Assembly (NCBI GenBank): GCA_964020085.1
Contig: OZ026604.1
Span: 20,203,894 to 20,267,893, forward strand
Origin: Micromussa lordhowensis
Taxonomy: Eukaryota > Cnidaria > Anthozoa > Scleractinia > Lobophylliidae
Direction: 5' to 3'
DNA: 64,000 nucleotides
In this document: piece after piece, positions 1 to 12,762 of the stretch
Position numbering within the stretch: position 1 is the stretch's first letter
Layout of the letters: each line of letters opens with the position of its first letter
Notes under the pieces: model-generated
Seen by the model: the letters and a program-made list of their open reading frames with translations, nothing else
The model's database searches: none
What the model was told of the DNA's origin: nothing
Program-made: the position numbers and the translations under genes

Positions 1-75
1 ATTAGCGTTCAATCCTGGACATATGCATATCTGATAACAAGGATCTCACGGAAGGAAGAATCTTTTCTACTTTCC

Positions 76-1098
76 TTATTCTAAGCTCGTGGTTTGTGCT
101 TTCTGGCGGGTTCGTCGGTTCTCATCGACAGAAGTAACATCGGAATCTCCTGTACATCGACTCCATCTCAAGCAAAGCATACCTTTCAAAACAACCTTGT
201 ACTCTCGTCTGAATTGCTTGTGTGTCGCACCATATATGAAGGGGTTAATGGTGCTACTCAGGTAAACTAAGAACCCGTATGTAAGGTACGCCTGCCGCGC
301 CAAAGTGGGCTCCCCGCGGGCGGCGTCTATATAATCGATGATGCAAACTGGAAGCCAGCAGCAAGCAAAGCCCACCATCACTGCGGCTAACGTTTTGGTC
401 ACTTTTGCTTCTTCCACGTTAGCTCTGAGCGTCTGAGAGTTGTTTTCCAAAGAGAAAACTCGATTTGATCGCGACACTGTGTAAAACACCTTAGAGTAGC
501 AGAATGTGATGATTGTTAAGGGGGTAGCGATGTAAACGCACTCAATAAAGATTGTGTAAGCAATGTTGGCATCGAATGTGTACAAACACATGGCTTTACC
601 GGGCTGGAATTCAAATCCGATGTGTTCGAAGAAAAATGGAGGCACAGATCCGATCAAAGCCACACACCATACAACGGCTATGTACATTAAAGTTCTTTGT
701 TTTGTGAATGAAGCGATGTACTTTTCCGGTTTCACGACACAGAAATATCGACTCACTGCAATTATACCCATGGTGTGGAGAGATGCTAGTCCAAACGTGA
801 ACACTCCAAAACCGTGAAAACGACAAAAAGCTTCACCTAAAATCCACTGTCCACGGATTAGAGTTGCTACTGAAAAAGGCATACAGCAGGTGGACATTAG
901 AATATCGCTAACAGCCAGCGCTACAACAAACATGTTGGAGAGCGTTCGCAGCCTCTGGTTTCTGTACACAGCGTAACAAACGGATAGATTTCCAACGAAT
1001 GCTGTGACATTGATAATAGCAAATAAACCCGTTTCAATCCAGACAAGCTCACTTTTTCTTGTGGCAAGTTCCAGAGGAAGCGATTCAACTGAGTCCAT
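76..1098 (-). CDS. Rhodopsin-class (class A) GPCR, amine/melatonin-receptor-like, intronless
   Basis: A single open frame of 340 residues encodes a seven-helix receptor of normal class A length. Visible landmarks: GN at 36-37 in helix 1, LAVSD at 61-65 in helix 2, the conserved cysteine pair C92 and C171, SRY at 116-118 in place of DRY at the end of helix 3, CWLP at 247-250 in helix 6 and NPFIY at 285-289 in helix 7. The position equivalent to the retinal lysine of opsins is Y279, so it is not a photopigment. The short N-terminus has no signal peptide and the tail is basic (KQFRREYKVVLKG, then cysteines that may be palmitoylated). The overall pattern is closest to the many orphan cnidarian receptors annotated as melatonin- or amine-receptor-like; the ligand cannot be read from sequence. 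It lies head to head with parvin, 2.2 kb apart. Intronless coding is normal for this family and could reflect an old retrocopy. Confidence 0.93.
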   Translation of the reverse strand: MDSVESLPLELATRKSELVWIETGLFAIINVTAFVGNLSVCYAVYRNQRLRTLSNMFVVALAVSDILMSTCCMPFSVATLIRGQWILGEAFCRFHGFGVFTFGLASLHTMGIIAVSRYFCVVKPEKYIASFTKQRTLMYIAVVWCVALIGSVPPFFFEHIGFEFQPGKAMCLYTFDANIAYTIFIECVYIATPLTIITFCYSKVFYTVSRSNRVFSLENNSQTLRANVEEAKVTKTLAAVMVGFACCWLPVCIIDYIDAARGEPTLARQAYLTYGFLVYLSSTINPFIYGATHKQFRREYKVVLKGMLCLRWSRCTGDSDVTSVDENRRTRQKAQTTSLE

Positions 1099-2098
1099 GA
1101 TTTTGATCAGTCTTAAGGTGGTAGTGACTGCAGAACAAAACGTCCTCGCAAACCAACTCCAACCATTTGTTTTTTATGAGGCATAAACTTGTCACACACG
1201 TTGTCTTTTTAAATATAACCTTTCTCCAAATAACAACCTATCTCGTCCAATCCCTACATGCATATGCATGCAGTCACCTGACAGTTCAGAATTTATCCAA
1301 TCATAGCATTTACATGTATTTCAGGACAAATTATTATAAGCACCTGCCTTTTTGCTGTTTAAACAAAAACGCTAATTCACGACACTGGGATAAATACTTG
1401 GGGCTTTTAAAGAGCGGCTTTTCTCCAACTGTCAGAAAGCGGAAATGCATTTGTTGTGTGCATTTATATAGCGAGGCGATTTGACCACTAATGCCAGTTT
1501 CTCCCTGACATAATTGATGCAGCGGTGAAATGACAAGTTGACAATTCACTAATTATGGCTACTGCGCGCCATTTAAATTAATTCTTCCAAGTAATCATTG
1601 TGAGGTATATCGTATATTGACCGTAAAACTGGATAGGAATCAAACAAACCACTTTGTGGAGATAATAATGCCGGTCCTTTTATTGTCTTACGAAGAAGTT
1701 GAAATTAAAAGTACGACTCCCACTATAAAATCTTTACAATTTTGGATAGTTCGAAGCATTGTATAATTCCTTTTCGCAATCATTATACCAAAGTATCGAG
1801 AAGTTTAGTGGTGTAAACAAACTTTATTGTCGCTATGTTGCCGGATACAAAACACTATGAGCTGTTGTTAACATTATTTGCAATCAAGTCTACGAGTGTG
1901 TTTACCTCTCTTTACCCACGCCTAACCTCTTGAGTGTCGCTTGTTCAATCCCCCGCAGAAGTTCTGTTGTTCTCTCTGTTGACGATATTAGGAGAAAATC
2001 GAACATCTGCGAACTAAAACGATGACTGAAGTCAAAGACCACCGCAAGTCTGACGGCCTTGTGTCAAATGACCTTGCAATAGTCTTCGACTGAAGTCA

Positions 2099-2180
2099 TC
2101 GTTTTACTTTTCAAGTTTGGATGATTAGATCTCCTGTGAGATCCAGCGTTCAAACTTCGTTCGCGGCTTTACAGTTTATT
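2099..2180. repeat. Dispersed repeat, copy 1 (second copy at 32667-32749)
   Basis: About 80 bp, from the TTTTACTTTTCAAGTTTGG motif through the segment ending TTCGCGGCTTTACAG, is found again in the same orientation at 32667-32749 with roughly ten differences. It is therefore an interspersed repeat. Its family is not recognised. Confidence 0.6.
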
Positions 2181-2845
2181 TAAAATTAGTTTGTTCTGCG
2201 GAATTGACCAGGTTACTGCGTAGGAGAGTTAAGTTATCGAGTCCATTAAAGTTTAAAGCTAGCACTACGAGGCTTGTCATAATTAATTAACGCGACTTAG
2301 ATTAACGCGAATTGAAGGAAAAATTTGCTTTCCAATAAAGGAAATTTAATGCGGAAGAGGTGCTAATTAAAAATTTCAAAATGAAGGAACTTAAGATTTA
2401 TTACACAAAGGAACAAAAGTTGTTGGAAGAACAGTAGAAAATAACTAATTTATTTCAACAGGTTACTCTTAGCTGAGAGTAAAAATCTGAAATGCAAACA
2501 ATGTTCGTCGAGTTGTTGTTAAATGGTAGAGGATAGGTGTCCACAGGGTCCATGTTAGCGGCGGATCTCCATCTTGATAAAAATAATACTTTTCCCTTTA
2601 TCTGTTCCAAGCCATTCAAACAATACCTTCATTAGCCTGGCATGATATGGGATCGAGAATATCGAGCGAAAATGATATAAATTAAGGTCGCGGAAATCAA
2701 TGACGCGGGAATTAACAAAATTTACCGCGACTTAAATTAACGTGAATCATTGATCGAAATTAGAGTTATTTTAATTGATTAATGAACCGTTAATTTTCTT
2801 ATAATTAACAGTTAGATTGTGAGCTCGAGATTTCTGTTATTGGGG

Positions 2846-3035
2846 AGAAGGGATAGTGCAGTGGCCACCAATGTGGCCCGTGTTTGATTCCAGCCAGGCG
2901 CCATATCTGGGTTTAGTTTTTGTTGGTTACCCTAGCCTCTTGTTCCAAGGGTTTTCTTCGGGTTCTTCAGCTTTGCTTTCTCCACAAAAACCAAAACTCC
3001 AAATTCCAATTTGACAATCTCCAGCAATCTGTCCA
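2846..3035 (+). mobile_element. Decayed tRNA-derived SINE, copy 1
   Basis: The head resembles a tRNA-like promoter (GGGATAGTGCAGTGG, then a B-box-like GTTTGATTCCAGCC). A body follows with the conserved stretch TTTCTCCACAAAAACC and a CCAATTTGACAA-type end. The same layout is better preserved at 22399-22640, which identifies this as an older copy of one SINE family. Confidence 0.65.
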
Positions 3036-3256
3036 TCAAAGATATCTTAGAGTGGGCGGTCTCAAATAATTTCATTTTAGTATCCGCGCCGCCATTTTTC
3101 AAATTTCAAAACATTCTGAAATTACTAGATATATCAGGCACTGCTATTGGCCCTTGGAAACTCGATCTGCCAATGAAAATAGTCCTTAGTTGAAGCATTC
3201 TTTTACTTTCAGGGAGGTTCATGTGTAGCTTCGTGTAGCTTAAATCTAACACAAAG

Positions 3257-6200
3257 ATGGCGTCTTCTCCTTCAAGTCCGGGTTCGCCAACTGGCACCCT
3301 AACACGGGAGAGCTCTAAGAAAGATACTGGCAAGCTTGGCTGGGTTGGAACGCTTACTCGAAGAAAGAAAGGACAAGAAGGTAAATTGTTCAGATCAAAC
3401 GCCGAAACGTTCTGTTTTGATATATTGTGTGAAATGTTGTCACCGACCGATTGATCGATAGACGATGTCTGAAATTCTGTACAGCTTTTTCCGCCGTTTT
3501 TTCGTGTATTGCTCGATTTGATAGGCCTTTAAGGATCGTTCAGTCTACATTCATTCGCGTTATTAATGCTATGGGATAGTTCAAATTTCTTTAATTTTCA
3601 GTGAAAGTTCGAAAACATCAAGGGCTGTCTAGAAATTCCACAGCGAATTCCAACACTTTATCACACCCTTTCCTGTTTTATCATGACAACACAACCCTTT
3701 AAATATGTAACTTTTCGGGATTAGATTTTGTTTTATGTGTGCTGTTGTTGATGTTAACATCGAGCGAGTGATAACTTATTATTCTAAAATAAGAATATAA
3801 ATTGTTGCTCGAAAGTCAGGGAATCTCCTTCTTCCGAATCAGCCATCAAATGGCTTGATCTGTTTTTCTCAGAAAGGTTTACTTCATAGGTTTTACTTTT
3901 CTTAGATTCACATTCAAATGCATTTGCACCTAGACGCTGTATTTTAATTCACTAACACTAAAAAGTACTTGAATTGCCCTTTTTCAAAAATTTCAATATT
4001 TATTCAAGTGCAAGCTACCTGTAGTTAAATGGCACCATGATACAACATAAATTTGACAAAAAAGGCAACACAAAAGTACTGAATGTGATATTAAATTGAA
4101 AGTAACAAACATGTACTGTATATAGGTTTTTCTTAGATTGGCCTACATGTAAAGCAAACTTGCAATGTGGTCACTGTGAGGGCATACCATGTCATGTATC
4201 ATTAAAAAACCCTTCATGCTGTTTGGATTAGTCCAGCTTCGACTGCATTGTCCACTGTTGTTCAGATGTGGGTCAGCATTTCAATTAAAGAATAGCCAAA
4301 TTGCCCAGACTCGACTGTTGTCAGTTGTAAGGGCAAGTCTGCAACGAGACTGAGGGGTCAGGGGGGTGCAAATGACCCTGAGTAGCACTTTGTTTAGCCT
4401 CACCCCTCATCCCTCACCCCTTACCCCTCACCCCTCACCCCTCAACCCTCACTCCTCATCCCTGTTTTAGACCTTCCAGTTGTATGTTGTTGTCTTCTGA
4501 TATATCTTGGTGAGAGCAATGCAGCTGTACATGGATTAGTCTTGGTCGGTTTAGGAGTCTATGGGTTCATTTTCATGTACAGTGCTTTCAATAGGATTTG
4601 AAGTATGTGGCTTCCTCGGAACAGCACCTGCCGAAGGAATATGAGAAGCCAATAATTTCTCTCTGGAGAATTTTTACGGTCATTCCCGTAAAACCGTGAA
4701 CACCAGAGAAAATTGGTGGAATTTTTATTGTTTCGCGACAAATCAGAAGCGTGATGAAACTGCAGAAAATAACAGCCAAACTGCAGCATGGATTAGTCAC
4801 GACTTGATTTGAAAGTGAGAAATTTACGGGAAAGCGATATTGAATCGAGTAGATACACTGTAGGATCAGACAAGGCCAGACAGCGCGTCTGAGAAAAATA
4901 AACAACCAATCAGAAGCGGGGCTGACCGGTGTTCTTCACGTGCAGTTCAAAGGGTCATGCTAGTTGGCTGTGATTGGTGATTTTCGATCCGTATTCTTTT
5001 GTAGCTGAGAAGGAAAACTTGCACCGTTGTAAAATTTCGCTTCTAGGTCTATTCCAAATTCGGTAGTTTGGTTTTTGAAGGTTGGTCGTGGATGAAAAGC
5101 CAGTTCGTTGGAAGAAAAAGCCAGCTCGTTGTTTCAAATCAAGTCATGACAAATGCATGCTGCGGTTTGGCGGTTATCTTTTGCAGTTTCATCTCGCTTC
5201 TGATTGGCCGCGAAACAATAAACATTCCATAAATTTTCTCTGGTGTTCACGGTTTTACGGGAATGACTGTAAAGGCCGGTACACACGAGGGAGCTTGCTC
5301 CCGCAGCACGCTCCTGCAACACGCTCCCGGGGCAAAGCTCCCTCGTCTGCACCAACGATTTCTAGCGGAAAAATATGTTGCGCAACAAAACTTTTGCTCC
5401 CTAGTTTTGCTCCCTCATATCAAACTGGTTTGATATGAGGGAGCAAGCTCCAGGGGCAAAACTGTTGCACGATTCTGTTTCAGGAGCAAGCTCCCTCGTG
5501 TGTACTAAAATTTGCTTTGCGGGAGCGTGTTTCAGGGGCAAGCTCCCTCCGCGTGTATACTGAAATTTGCTTTGCGAGGGCGTGTTTCAGGAGCAAGCTC
5601 CATCGTGTGTACTGGTTGAGGTACTTACCCGGGAGCATGTTTCGGGAGCGTGTTTCAGGAGCAAGCTTCTTCGTGTGTACTGGTTGGAGTACTTACCCGG
5701 GAGCGAGTTTCGGGAGCGTGTTTCAGGAGCAAGCTCCCTCGTGTGTACCGGCCTTAATAGTTAAATATACCCGCTGACTAATTCAACAGAATACCCGATG
5801 GAGCTCTGGCGGATCGGGTCCTATTGAAAAGCACTGATATGGAGCTTGTGCACAATGTACATATTGTAGGTCAAAATGAAATTCAGGTTAAAATGATTTT
5901 AACCTAGTTTGATTCTCAATTTCCTTTGTCTTCTAACCCTAATTAATCATGATCCATGAATAATTAGGGTTAGAAGACAAAGAATTTCATTTTAACCTGA
6001 ATTTCATTTTGACCTGCATGTACAACATACACAGTAATATACTCTCACTCCTTGCAGGCCAAAGATGGGCTGAAAACCAGTTTTTCGAATATACAATGTA
6101 CATGTACATGAATTCTCAGCTGCTACTTCTAGGATAAAAAGTCTCAATTTGCTGTGACTTTGAAAACAAAAATGGTACTTTAATTTGTGAATTCTGACTT

Positions 6201-9200
6201 AAAACAAAATCTGCATGTATACTGAATGATTTAAGGATTGCGTGTGTAACACACTGTATGGAGAGTACTTTTTGTTGGCTGGGAGTACAGTGTACATGTA
6301 AATTCTGAGATTCTTTCCTTAATACAGTGAACGAGCTAGAGACAGAGGGTCGGCTGGCAATCGAGTCTCCAACAACACCCATTACAGTGACTCCAGACAC
6401 ATTTGATTTAGGTAAGTGGTGAAATGTTGTTTAGTTTTAAATCCTGTACAAGTTGTACTCTAGCATGTTTATGTACTGTATGCATTGTAACCTGTAAGTA
6501 CTGGTTAGTCTTTTACTCTAGGACTGGCTTACATGTATTTGTTATGAACTGCATTCATGGAAAAATAATTATGTTAGTAGTTGCCATATTGTCATTGATG
6601 TATATACACGCATTGATGTACATGCATTTGTTCATGTACATACATGTACATGCATTTGTCTTCATGTTCATCTATGCATTGTAATGTGATTGTAATTGTA
6701 AGTACTGGTTAGTGTTTTACTCTAGGTACAGCTTATTTGTTATGAACTACATTCATGGGAAAATGTAATGAATTTTTATTATTTATTTCTAAATTATAGA
6801 CATTTACATTTTATGCTTTACATTTGCAGATGAAAATGAAGAGCGCTCAATGGTGGAACCTGCTTCCCTTGAGAATCCAAAAGTTAAAGAACTACAAGAG
6901 GTAACTGACAGCATTTAATGACACATTTTTTGTGCAACATATGTACAATGTGTGCTTGATAAGTTCCTTCACATGCAACTTATTATGATAACTACATTGC
7001 ATTATTGTGATGGCTTCTTAGCTTCTCTTTATCCCTTCTCTTTATAACTGGCATCTTATACAATCCATTTGAGTCCAATTTTTCCCGTCCATGATAGCAC
7101 CCTTCAGCATGGGTATTTGGCCGCTTGCTAGGAATATGGCACAGAAATTAAAAAGCCTTCCTTGGCATATCTGTGACGTGGAAATCTTGCACAATGCACC
7201 TGGTTTGTGTGGAAAAGGGACGTCTGTGAGTCATCCACTGTTTCTCCAGAATTTAGGGATGTGCTCCAATTGGTTGCTTGCCAGGATAAGCATTGTGAAT
7301 GTCAGCTCTTACTGCTGGCCATCAGTATGATATGTTTGACATACATGTAATTTTGTGTCCTGTTATGCAGCGTACATTGGCAGGTTTTTCATCATCTTAA
7401 CATGATTATTATGTCCTGACCAGTTGTTGAGTTTTATGCCAACTGAGAAGCACAAAGCCAGAAATCTTTTTTAAGGTCACACAGAATTTATGATGAGCTC
7501 TTTAGCTACATGCAAACCATATTACCAAAACATGTGTCTGGTGAATTGTAGGATACTGCAGAGATTTTAGCAATGGAAAACAATATGCATACGCTACATA
7601 CATGTACCTATGGATCTGAACATTCGCTATAAGGATGCTATATTCCTCTATAAAGCCAGGGACTTTTTGAATGACTAATTTCCAAATATCAGGGGCATTT
7701 TCTATTTTGATTAAGAAATGCTAGTTTGAATTTCCGGAAATTTCCAATGACGAATGAAACAGCATTTTCCAGAATGTACAGAAAAGAGGACAACCTTGTG
7801 AGGAACATGCATGTATAACCAAATTTTCGGAAATTTTTTACATGTACTGCAAAATTCACATTCAATTCGATTTTTGAACTGAAATTTCTGGAATTTTAAG
7901 TTTAATGTTTCACTTTTCAGAAAGTCCATATTAATTTGTGGAATTTCTGGCTTTCCCAAGAAATTTCTATACCATTTGCCCCATTTCAAGCAGCCAGGTA
8001 CACTGTATAACTCAAACATTGCTTCACATACATCGTAGGAGCTCAAATACAATGTACATGTACATGTACATCACAGTGTTAAATGATGAATGTTTATAAT
8101 TATACTATAATTATTGAAACATGTAATTTACTTGTAATTAGAATTTTGCAAGTTGTTTGATGTCACCCTTGGGATTGTTGTAAAATAATAAATATTTTGC
8201 TTGTGTTTAATTTATAGGTTTTATTAGATTGGATAAATGATGAACTCTCAGATCTGAGAATTGTCCTCAGAAACATTACTGAGGATTTATATGATGGCCA
8301 AATCCTTGCCATACTAATGGGTATGTGGAGATTTCATATACACGTACAGGTTTGCACTACCTATTTACATGGATCTCAGAAACTAGTCAATGCTAGTTTG
8401 TTTTGTTCTCCTTAATTATTAATTATTAATAATTGTACTGTACAGTATTGTTGTGCCTTGAGTACATTAATTTAATTCTAAATACAATGTACGTTTCACA
8501 GTTTTGATTTCCTATTAGAAAAACTTGCAGGAATCAAGCTTGCTGAATTTGAAGAAGTTACCCAATCAGTAGGGAGCCAGGTAATTTGTTTTTCAAGTAC
8601 CTGATTGTGCAGTGCATTCTACACTGTTAGAATCTGTTAAAAAAAGCACAAATTTTGTTTCGAATCACTTTTTAAGTATTTACATGTACATCTGTACATG
8701 TCCCTGCTAGCTAAATAAGATAAGATAAGCTAGATAAAGTGTAGGCAGTATGTCCAGACTGACACAGACATTTTGACAGAGATTATAAATGGAAAACGTT
8801 TCTTTGAGCAGTTGAACCATCTGTTATGTATACATGTAGTATATTTACAATGTAAATTATGGGCCGCCGTCACTGCCAAAAATACAAACGTTACAAACAA
8901 TTTTGAATCAGTTGAAAAGGTCTAACTGTTATTTTCAAAAAGGTCCAAACGTTTCAGGAATGATGCAGTCAATATGCTCTTAGACAGGTGTCCTGCGTTC
9001 AACTGGAAAACTCAACATATAAACGGTTTAGACAATGTTGAAATGGTCTGGCCCTCGACCACAAAACGGTATAACAAAACCACTAAAGATCCATTCAAAA
9101 GGAAAATAATTCAGCTTTCCTTTGTAAAACGGTGCAGAATAAAGTGAATCGGTTTAACTGCGCAACAACGAACGGTTTAGCACAGAGTGAAATGGATTAA

Positions 9201-12200
9201 ACTAAAGGCAACTAAATTAGCGAAAACGGATTTGGTTTAGCTTTACATCAAATGGCTGAGTGTACTGCAAATTGGTTTAGCTTACTGTGGATTGGACTAG
9301 CGAATTGCAAATTGGTTTAGCCTACTAAGGATTGGTTTAGCCTATTCTTATTTGGTTTAGCATATGGTGGATTGGCCTAGCATATTTGGATTTAGTTTAG
9401 CGTACTGTGGATTGCTTTAGTCTGTTGTTAATTGGTTTAGCTTATTATGGATTGGCTTAGCATATTTTAAATTGGTTTAGCGTATTGTAAACTGGTTTAA
9501 AATGGTTCAGCGTATTGTGAATTGGCGGCGTTACATCAAATGGTTTAGCGTATTGTGAATTGGTTTAGCATTACATCAAATGGTTAAGCGTATTGAGAGT
9601 TGGTGTAGCATTCCATCAAATGGTTTAGCGTATTGTGAATTGGTTTAGCGTATTGTGAATTGGTTTAGCATCACATGAAATGGTTTAGCGTATTGTGAGT
9701 TGGTATAGCATTACATCAAATGGTTTAGCGTATTGTGAACTGGTTTAGCATTACATCAAATGGTTTAGCGCATTGTGAATTGGTTTAGCATTTTGTGAAT
9801 TGGTTTAGCTTCCAATCAACTGGTTTAGCGTGTTGTGAATTGATTTAGTGCTACAGCAAGTGGTTTAGCATATTGTGAATTGGTTTAGCGTCACATCAAA
9901 TGGTTTAGCGTATTGTGAATTGGTTTAGCATTACATCAACTGGTTCAGCGCATTGTGAATTGGTTTAGCGTTTTGTGAATTGGTTTAGCTTCCAATCAAC
10001 TGGTTTAGCGTGTTGTGAATTGGTTTAGCGTTACATCAAATGGCTTAGCGTATTGTGAATTGGTTTAGCGTTACATCAAATGGTCTAGCCTATTGTGAAT
10101 TGGTTTAGCGTTGGATCAAATGCTTAAGCGTATTGTGAATTGGTTCAGCGCTACATCAACTGTTTTAGCGTGTTCTGAATTGTTTAGCGTTGCATCCTGT
10201 TAATGTTTTAGCGTTTTGCGATTTTATCAAATGATCAGCGCGCCGAGACCGCCAAAAATACAAACACGAAATGGAACAGCCTAGAGTGAATTGGATCAGC
10301 CCAGAGTGAAATGGATCAGTGATCTGCATGACGTCAGCAATGTTAAATTTGGCGCGAAAATAGACTCGCGTCCTCTGAACTAAACAGTCCACACAGGAAG
10401 ACGAACTTCGCCTCTTTTGTGTTGCCTTCGACGTTATCCGGTAAGTTTGCTTTTTCTTGCTTTTATTTCCCTCAGTTGATGTTCTATATCTTAACCGAAG
10501 CAAGGGTATTTTCTCTAAATGTGTTAAATCACGCGGTTTTGAGGTTTGTTTTGGTGCAGACGAGCGGATGCAAAGTTGTATGCACTTTGCATGACTTTGC
10601 AAATCGGGAATCCGTCGCCGTTCGCCAAAATGCCTTTGTCATACATCCCCATTTCATGTAGTTGTTAATTCGTAACGACTCTCTCTCTACACTCTCTTTT
10701 ATAGATATCTCGGTACGTGTCATCATCGCCACAGTTTTACAATTTGCCTTCTACTCGGAATATTGTTTTCTTTACCTCCACTTATTTGAGCTTACATTTA
10801 TTTTCCAAGCCTGGAGTCATTGTAAGGTTTCTCTTTATATTTTACATTAGCTTAATAGCTGGATTATGAAACGAGTTTCTAAATAGAATGAGTCTGTTGT
10901 GAATTTTCTTGAGATAGAACTTAACCGGACATTACTGTGAGATGCTAATCAGCCAGGTGACAGGCAATAATATCTCAAATTATTACCCACTGAATAAACA
11001 GAATATTCAGTTATGTCTAAATTTTTTGTTAACCAAATCTTAGACCCGCAATTTTAGCACATACGTTCTTTTCTCTTCATTGTTGGATCATCTTATCTGT
11101 GGTTACCTTTCTTTAAGAGTGCCTCTGCGAATCAGGTTACAGCAGCGGCTGACCTTTTAAGAAGAGGGTGTGAAGCTCTTGGAGCCACGCAAGGATCATC
11201 CGGTCCTTCCCAACAGGCTCCCTCTACATGTACCTCTGGTATTGGTTCAGGGGCATCATCCCAAACCATAATTCAAGAACACAGGAGGCTTTTCAACCGG
11301 CAAATGGTGTGTAGGCCTACGTTTGTAATTTACTAGAAATTTAACTTCTGTGCGGCAAACGTACCCGGGAAGGGTGGGTGGGAGTTGTATTCCGATAAAT
11401 TGTGCATTGTATTGTTGCAGTTTCTTGAAGAGGTTCTATTTTGGTTGAGTAAAAAGAGATTGATACCCTTTGAAGTCTCAAAATCGAAATGGAACAAATT
11501 AACATGGTACTAAAGAGGGTTTTTGCGTTTGCCGCACAGAAGTTAAATTTCTAGTAAATTACAAACGTAGGCCTACACACCATTTGCCGGTTGAAAAGCC
11601 TCCTGTGTTCTTGAATTATGGTTTGGGATGATGCCCCTGAACCAATACCAGAGGTAGAGGGAGCCTGTTGGGAAGGACCGGATGATCCTTGCGTGGCTCC
11701 AAGAGCTTCACACCCTCTTCATAAAAGGTCAGCCGCTGCTGTAACCTGATTCGCAGAGGCACTCTTAAAGAAAGGTAACCACAGATAAGATGATCCAACA
11801 ATGAAGAGAAAAGAACGTATGTGCTAAAATTGGGGGTCTAAGATTTGGTTAACCATAATCGGTACTAATGAAAAAAAAAATGCGTAAAAGATAAGCTTAT
11901 ATAAATGCGCCAGCGCGAGCGGAAAGCGCAAACACAAGACGAAACGAATGATTCCAAGATAGTCTGCCTCCTGATTGTATTTTTCACTAAACTTAAGTAT
12001 GTTTGACAGCGATATAGATAACTTATGATTTTGTTAAGGTTACATGTAGAGCATTTCTTTATCTTATTTTACTGTCATAAGTCAGTGGAGTATTGCTAAC
12101 TAGATTGGTGATCAAAAAATTTAGACATAACTGAATATTCTGTTTATTCAGTGGGTAATAATTAACAATTATCCTGCGAAATCGCGCGGAATATCGTCTG

Positions 12201-12471
12201 ATACTTAGCCGACGAGGGTGTAGGCCGAGTCGGCTAAAATCAGACGATATTCCGCGAGATTGAGCAGGATAATTGTTTTATTATTCAACAAATTGAAAAC
12301 AAAACAGCCTAAATCCTTGTAATCCTCTCTGTCGACATTTTCTCACTTCACTTTTTCTTCCCACGTATGAAGCTACGTATACCGCCGGATATATGTTACC
12401 TACGGATGACAGATATCGAGAGCATCATGACCATATTTGGATAGTGTTACAATTTGTTGAATAATAATTAA

Positions 12472-12545
<74 letters not shown>

Positions 12546-12728
12546 AATCATCTCATATCCACCAAGCGCGAGTGGAATAATTGTTTTATTAAAAACGCCT
12601 CCCAAAAATAGAAAACTAGGCTACAACAAAAACAAAAAGGCCCAAAAAATCACGCATTCGCTCGCCATCTTTGTAGATCATGGTATAATGGCTCATATAC
12701 CATGATGGCTAAGCCAATGAAAACTCTC

Positions 12729-12762
<34 letters not shown>

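Larger units (their letters stand above)
1099..3256. other. Intergenic region between divergent GPCR and parvin genes
   Basis: AT-rich spacer that should contain both promoters. No long frame looks coding. It carries an imperfect inverted repeat near 2017-2106, a dispersed repeat at 2099-2180 and a decayed tRNA-derived SINE at 2846-3035. I see no clear TATA box or other core promoter element that I would assign to either gene. Confidence 0.6.

Noticed and set aside
76..1098. Opsin
   Set aside because: Y279 stands where the retinal-binding lysine should be.
4559..4905. Minus-strand frames of 76 and 105 codons in parvin intron 1
   Set aside because: They overlap the arms of a palindromic element and each other, with no domain signal.
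9230..10195. CRISPR-like regularly spaced repeat
   Set aside because: The 20 bp units are continuous with no unique spacers, and the host is an animal; this is a tandem array inside a transposon.
10165..10850. Frames of 145, 80, 67 and 62 codons in the left foldback arm, mirrored at 12892-13577
   Set aside because: They overlap each other on both strands, show no domain or coding-like composition, and exist twice only because the arms are inverted copies.
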